Of a stretch of DNA of 64,000 nucleotides, positions 60,114-64,000 are shown one piece after another. How positions within the stretch are numbered: position 1 is the first letter of the stretch; each line of letters begins with the position of its first letter. Source of the stretch: Candidatus Poribacteria bacterium (GTDB lineage: Bacteria > Poribacteria > WGA-4E > WGA-3G); the NCBI GenBank assembly GCA_022821495.1, contig JAJEDN010000011.1, positions 36,722-100,721 on the forward strand, written 5' to 3'. The notes beneath the pieces are model-generated. The model made no database searches and was not told the origin of the DNA. It worked only from the letters and a program-made list of their open reading frames with translations. The position numbers and the translations under genes were made by a program.

Positions 60114-61670
60114 TTAATCAGAAACGATAGCATTTTTGAGTGCTTCCTCCCAATCCCACACGAGAATTGTGCCGTCCTGTCCTGTGCTAACGAGTGTTTT
60201 TCCATCCGGTGAAAATACCAACGTTTCCACAGTTTGCGTATGTCCGTTGAGTGTGGTCATTTTTTTACCCGTTGTCATATCGAGTAATTCGATTCTGCCA
60301 TCTCTAAGTCCCGCGACGAGAACAGTGTCATTGGGTGAAAACACTAACGATTTGACACCGCGTGGAATACTTTTCAGTGGCGGCTGCTTGCTGCTACCCA
60401 ACAAACGGATTTTTTGTTGGCTCCCGACAGCGAGCAGCGTGCCATCTGAAGAGTATGTGAGTGTTGTAATAATATCTTGATAGTTAACACGCATCTTATT
60501 CGGTTCTTTTTTTAGTTTCTCATCCATATTTTGTCCAGCGAGGAGCGGAGCTAACGCAACTCCAGTTTCTGCGTCCCACATCTGAACCTTTCCACCCACG
60601 GTGCCACTGACGAGTTTTTTCCCATCAGGCGAGAATACAAGAGCACTGGGTTGAGACATGTGGAGAAGCATCGCGCCTCGTGGAGGTATCAAGTCGCCAC
60701 TCTCATTCGGATTGCGTTCATCTAAGAGAGATATGTCAAGGCTAGTGCCAGTTTCAGTATTCCATAGATGAATTTTACTTTGCCTCCCGAAAGCCACCGT
60801 TTTTCCATCAGGCGAAAAAGTTATGTCTGAGCTTGGATAAGCACCAGCGTTCGCTTTATGTAATGTTGCTAGCTCACGTCCTGTCGTCACATCCGTCAGC
60901 CGAACCAGATTGTCTGACATCCATATAGAGGGGGTTGTTACTGACCCCGTTTTGAGGAACGTAGGTGCTTTTACGTCGATACTGGCGAGCTGAGTTCCGT
61001 TGGGTGAAAACGCCAAAATCGGTAAGAAATCCCGATGTCCTGTCATCTGAAGATCGGTTTTTTGTGATGTTTCCAAATCCCAAAAGGTAATTATCCCATT
61101 AAAAGCGACACTCGCGAGCGTGGAACTATCTTTAATGAAAGACACCGCTTTAACCCACTCCGTGTGTTCTGTAATGTTGATGGGTAGCAAATCCCCCGTT
61201 TCTGTGTTCCAGAACCGAATGGTGCCATCAATGCTCCCACTTGCGAGCATTTTGCCATCCGGTGAAAACGATAGGGCAGCGATACCGCTTAGATGTCCGG
61301 TGAGCGTCATGATCAGTTCACCCGCGTCGGTATCCCACAAATGCACTGTCTTATCAGTGCTGCCGCTTGCGAGCATTTTGCCGTTTGGGGCGAATGCTAA
61401 AGTGCTTATCCATCCCTTGTGTTTTCGGAGGATAGTCAATTCGGTGTCGGTGTCAGTATCCCATAATCGCACCGTTTTATCCTTACTTCCGCTTGCGAGT
61501 CGCTTGCCATCCGGTGAAAATGCTAAGGCTATAACATGACGGCTTTTTCCTTCTAAAACCCTTATCTCCCTTTGTATAACAGGACTTTTCTTCATCTGTA
61601 AAGGGCGGAGATCCTTCATTTGGACCTTTTCCTTTTTTTCTGTTTCTACTGTTAGAGGCAGCGGTGGCAA
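60114..61670 (-). CDS. WD40-repeat protein, probably the C-terminal half of a frameshifted sigma-WD40 gene
   Basis: This 518-residue frame begins at a TTG; ATG 61619 with AAGG upstream is the more probable start if it is separate. It carries about ten WD40 blades with FSPDGK..ASGS.D.T..LWD motifs (ALAFSPDGKRLASGSKDKTVRLWD and others), enough for one propeller and part of another. No export signal is present. The upstream gene ends in WD40 blades 14 nt earlier, and the same strand read one base back runs straight into this frame. It may therefore be the remaining part of a split gene. Confidence 0.82.
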   Translation of the reverse strand: MPPLPLTVETEKKEKVQMKDLRPLQMKKSPVIQREIRVLEGKSRHVIALAFSPDGKRLASGSKDKTVRLWDTDTDTELTILRKHKGWISTLAFAPNGKMLASGSTDKTVHLWDTDAGELIMTLTGHLSGIAALSFSPDGKMLASGSIDGTIRFWNTETGDLLPINITEHTEWVKAVSFIKDSSTLASVAFNGIITFWDLETSQKTDLQMTGHRDFLPILAFSPNGTQLASIDVKAPTFLKTGSVTTPSIWMSDNLVRLTDVTTGRELATLHKANAGAYPSSDITFSPDGKTVAFGRQSKIHLWNTETGTSLDISLLDERNPNESGDLIPPRGAMLLHMSQPSALVFSPDGKKLVSGTVGGKVQMWDAETGVALAPLLAGQNMDEKLKKEPNKMRVNYQDIITTLTYSSDGTLLAVGSQQKIRLLGSSKQPPLKSIPRGVKSLVFSPNDTVLVAGLRDGRIELLDMTTGKKMTTLNGHTQTVETLVFSPDGKTLVSTGQDGTILVWDWEEALKNAIVSD

Positions 61671-61684
61671 TGCTTGAACTTTCT

Positions 61685-63214
61685 CTATTTTCCTATGAGG
61701 GTAGATAATTTTTTACCTGTCTTTGTATCCCACAGTTCAATTTCCCCTTCCTGACCGCCAACCGCAAATTTGTCGTATGTAAGGGCGTATGCTTCAGGCA
61801 TAGGTCTCGATTTTATCACTTCCCAAGATCGTTCCTTAATATTCTTTACACTTGTCTTACCAGTTTCAATATCTAACCTGTCAATTGAATCTCCCCAGTT
61901 TCCTAAAGTGATAAGCGTTTTCCCCTCTTCAGAGAATCGCAATACTGATGTCGAACCAGGACCATCAATCAGTGTTACTTTCTGACCGGTGGCGATCTCC
62001 CACAATTGGAATCCCTCATGAAACTTATATTTTCCACCGCTACTTGCAATGAATCGTCCATCCGGTGAAAATGCGATAGACTGACATATACCGGGGAACA
62101 TGTCAATTTCTTTTCCAGTCTTTAGGTCATAAATCCATATACCGATATTACTTCCAACAGCGATTTGTGTGCCGTCCGGCGAAAACTGCAGTGCCGTAAT
62201 TCCACCTTTTCCGAGGCGCGCCTTCGCCTCCTTCGGGAGATGCCATTGTGTATAATCTTCGACGACTGCGTCCGCGTGTGCTTCTGAAACAAGTGCGTGT
62301 GCGTCATTAGGTGATTGTTCGGATCTATTGCTTTTGCCCGGCGTGTTGGTGCTTCCTATCTGCGTCAGAACATCAGGCTTTGAAGTGCGATTCAGAACAA
62401 GTGGTGCGTCAATAAGTTCGATTGACATCTCCGATGCAGCATCAAGGCTATAGGGTTGCTGGAAACGGATTGCGTGTTGTTGATTCCCAATGCCCAACAT
62501 TAGGAGTACCACGGCAACCGTCGAAGCGGCAATAGTCCACGGCGCGAAAGGCTTACCACCAGAGGGCGCGGCAGGTTTAATGCGGGCAATCTCTTGCATA
62601 ATATTCTCGGTGAGATTGGGCGTGATTTTGAAGTTTTCTAAAGCTGCTCTAATCATCGGTTCCTCTTTTTTCAAACGCTGCTGTGCGCGGCGAAGGCGAC
62701 TCTTAATCGTGTTTTTCGATACCCCTAAAAACGCGCCAATCTCTGTGCAGGTCATTTCGCCGAAGTAGTGCAGTGTCATGATGGTGCGCTCACTGTCTTG
62801 GAGTTTCGCCAGCAATTTCTTGACGACATCGCGTTGCGCTTCTGCGGTTGTGCGCTCGTTTTCCACAGCGACGAACGCTGAATACCTCTCTTTTTGTAAT
62901 TGCTCATCGTCTGTGTCTTCCAATTGCTCCAGTGACTGCGTCCACACCCGCTTTTTCCGGAGCCAAGAACTACAGCGATTCGCTGCGATGACATACAGCC
63001 AACTGTCAAAACGCTGCGGCTCTTTGAGGGTCGCAAGTTTCTTGTATGCCTTCAGAAAAGTATCCTGTGTGATCTCCTCGGCGATATGGAAGTCGCCGAT
63101 TTTCCGCCATGCGAGTGCGTGAACCTGCTTCTGGTATTTTTTCACAAGCACGGAAAATGCATCATCATCACCTGTAAGGACCAGTTGGATGAGGTCAACA
63201 TCGTCGTTTTTCAT
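61685..63214 (-). CDS. ECF sigma factor fused to a membrane segment and WD40 repeats
   Basis: This 509-residue protein has sigma region 2 at about 15-85 (KYQKQVHALAWRKIGDFHIAEEITQDTFLKAYKKL) and region 4 at about 135-185 (SERTIMTLHYFGEMTCTEIGAFLGVSKNTIKSRLRRA). A membrane segment lies at about 223-243 (PWTIAASTVAVVLLMLGIG), followed by a periplasmic part with four WD40 blades (ALQFSPDGTQIAVGS, SIAFSPDGRFIASS, VLRFSEEGKTLITLG, FAVGGQEGEIELWDTKTGKKL). The chain stops mid-propeller at LSTLIGK. Such fusions would let an outside signal control a tethered sigma factor. The TnpB element starts just upstream of its start codon. Confidence 0.88.
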   Translation of the reverse strand: MKNDDVDLIQLVLTGDDDAFSVLVKKYQKQVHALAWRKIGDFHIAEEITQDTFLKAYKKLATLKEPQRFDSWLYVIAANRCSSWLRKKRVWTQSLEQLEDTDDEQLQKERYSAFVAVENERTTAEAQRDVVKKLLAKLQDSERTIMTLHYFGEMTCTEIGAFLGVSKNTIKSRLRRAQQRLKKEEPMIRAALENFKITPNLTENIMQEIARIKPAAPSGGKPFAPWTIAASTVAVVLLMLGIGNQQHAIRFQQPYSLDAASEMSIELIDAPLVLNRTSKPDVLTQIGSTNTPGKSNRSEQSPNDAHALVSEAHADAVVEDYTQWHLPKEAKARLGKGGITALQFSPDGTQIAVGSNIGIWIYDLKTGKEIDMFPGICQSIAFSPDGRFIASSGGKYKFHEGFQLWEIATGQKVTLIDGPGSTSVLRFSEEGKTLITLGNWGDSIDRLDIETGKTSVKNIKERSWEVIKSRPMPEAYALTYDKFAVGGQEGEIELWDTKTGKKLSTLIGK

Positions 63215-63280
63215 CTAATCTTCGGGCATGAGACCCAATGCTTTAGCGTTGGGAGGAATGCCCGTCTCCTGTGTTTTTTC

Positions 63281-63309
63281 TTGACAAACGTCAAGCATTG
63301 TAGTATAAT
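63281..63309 (+). promoter_or_regulatory. Consensus promoter of the TnpB element
   Basis: TTGACA, 17-nt spacer, TATAAT: a perfect match, 100 nt before the tnpB ATG. Confidence 0.8.
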
Positions 63310-63409
63310 GATAGGATCACAGTGGCAGACATTACGAGCCTAACCGCAAGGTTACGTGTCGGTTTCCTACCCACTCGTAAGGGGTTAAAACTGTGAACTG
63401 TGAACCGCT

Positions 63410-64000
63410 ATGAAAAAACGAAAATACACGCGCAGAGTATACAAATATCAGATACGCGAACATCCGAAAAATAAGCGTCTCGGCAATATGCTTGACGACT
63501 TGTGTGATGTCCATAACCACTTTCTGAAGTTGGAAAACCGCTATTACCGCATCTATGGTAAATATGCGGGGCGGTATCGGCTTCAACCGCACTTGACGAA
63601 GTTGCTCGAAGGCACCCATCAACATTGGGCGTGGATCCCGCGCGACACGCTTGACGCTGTGATTATCCGACTGCACATTGCTTGGGAACGCTTTTTTGAT
63701 TTCCCTCATGTCGGGCGTCCAAAGTTCAAGCGCAAAGCCCGTTATCGTTCTGCGAAGTTTCAATCCGGCTACAAACTTGAAGAAGGACGTCTCCGCATTT
63801 CTTTTAAAGAATGGGACGACGCCTCGCAATCTTTGAAGTTCAATAAACGCTGGTTTTCGTTTCACCAGCATCGCGATTGGAACGGGAACGTCCGTTATAT
63901 CCAAATCCTTCGCGATGCTGTTGGCACTTATTGGCTTTATGTCGTGACAGATGATGTGTCTAAAGAAGTTCTGCCCGCTACGGGTGAAAGTGTAGGTGCA
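63410..64000 (+). CDS. tnpB: RNA-guided nuclease TnpB (OrfB), N-terminal part
   Basis: The 197 codons run off the right edge. The opening KKRKYTRRVYKYQIREHPKNKRLGNMLDDLCDVHNHFLKL is the helix-turn-helix of OrfB/IS605 proteins, and GRPKFKRKARYRSAKF and FHQHRDWNGNVRYIQIL fit the middle. The visible part ends at ATGESVGA, just before the place where the first RuvC Asp normally follows; the rest lies outside. The 100-nt leader from the promoter may hold a regulatory element. Confidence 0.9.
   Translation, partial: MKKRKYTRRVYKYQIREHPKNKRLGNMLDDLCDVHNHFLKLENRYYRIYGKYAGRYRLQPHLTKLLEGTHQHWAWIPRDTLDAVIIRLHIAWERFFDFPHVGRPKFKRKARYRSAKFQSGYKLEEGRLRISFKEWDDASQSLKFNKRWFSFHQHRDWNGNVRYIQILRDAVGTYWLYVVTDDVSKEVLPATGESVGA

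Larger units (their letters stand above)
63223..64000 (+). mobile_element. IS200/IS605-type (IS1341-like) TnpB element, cut by the right edge
   Basis: The left end is a two-part hairpin: CGGGCAT/ATGCCCG outside, CCCAATGC/GCGTTGGG inside, loop TTTA (63223-63262). A consensus promoter and the tnpB gene follow. The same kind of CTTTAG hairpin bounds the remnant at 35711. No tnpA is present in the visible part. Confidence 0.8.

Overview
The window looks like a chromosomal segment of an uncultured, Gram-negative-type bacterium, most probably a member of Candidatus Poribacteria or a close relative. This is inferred from the mix of genes, not from a marker search: ECF sigma factor-WD40 fusions, LamG, Gfo/Idh/MocA and MDR dehydrogenases, an enolase-superfamily enzyme, glycoside hydrolases, HEAT-repeat lipoproteins, and many short intergenic palindromes. 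Signal peptides, lipoboxes and very large beta-barrel proteins imply an outer membrane. Promoters read as ordinary sigma-70 type (TTGACA/T, usually a 17-nt spacer, TATAAT-like), and several clear examples are listed.

Layout. 1-8.8 kb: a truncated enolase-superfamily gene, two paralogous HEAT-repeat lipoproteins, an M14 metallopeptidase, a Uma2-type nuclease, a decayed GH32 gene and small membrane proteins. 8.9-20.4 kb, mostly minus strand: an orphan sigma-54 activator, secD-secF, tRNA-Arg(CCU), apt, two zinc-type MDR dehydrogenases, a ribulose-phosphate 3-epimerase and a Gfo/Idh/MocA oxidoreductase, then a LamG protein. 20.7-27.4 kb: a 2204-residue outer-membrane protein of the SprA/Sov (type IX translocon) type. 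27.4-35.1 kb: an STT3-like fragment, a lipoprotein, a GH2 enzyme, a 2-hydroxyacid dehydrogenase, hisC and ispH.

35.2-45.1 kb is the replication-origin neighbourhood: rpmH (minus), then dnaA, oriC, recF, dciA (DUF721), gyrB and gyrA (plus). The origin has about a dozen DnaA boxes, several spaced exactly 11 bp apart, followed by a DnaA-trio-like TAC repeat and an AT-rich stretch. dnaN is not in its usual place. A 400-bp IS605-like remnant lies between the probable dnaA promoter and dnaA.

45.1-64 kb holds a TPR protein, a secreted metalloprotease, a BNR-propeller protein, a CsgG-like lipoprotein and a quinone oxidoreductase. These are followed by a 2089-residue gingipain-fold (C25) protein of the PorU type with a C-terminal sorting-like domain, immediately followed by a PorV-like barrel. 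The end of the window carries a WD40 gene and an ECF sigma-TM-WD40 gene, probably halves of one frameshifted gene, and a TnpB element cut by the right edge.

The most interesting reading is that SprA, PorU and PorV homologues together point to a type IX-like secretion and sortase system in this lineage. Other notable items are a 27-nt palindrome found both between genes and in frame inside the PorU-like gene, and a 46-nt near-perfect hairpin inside recF.
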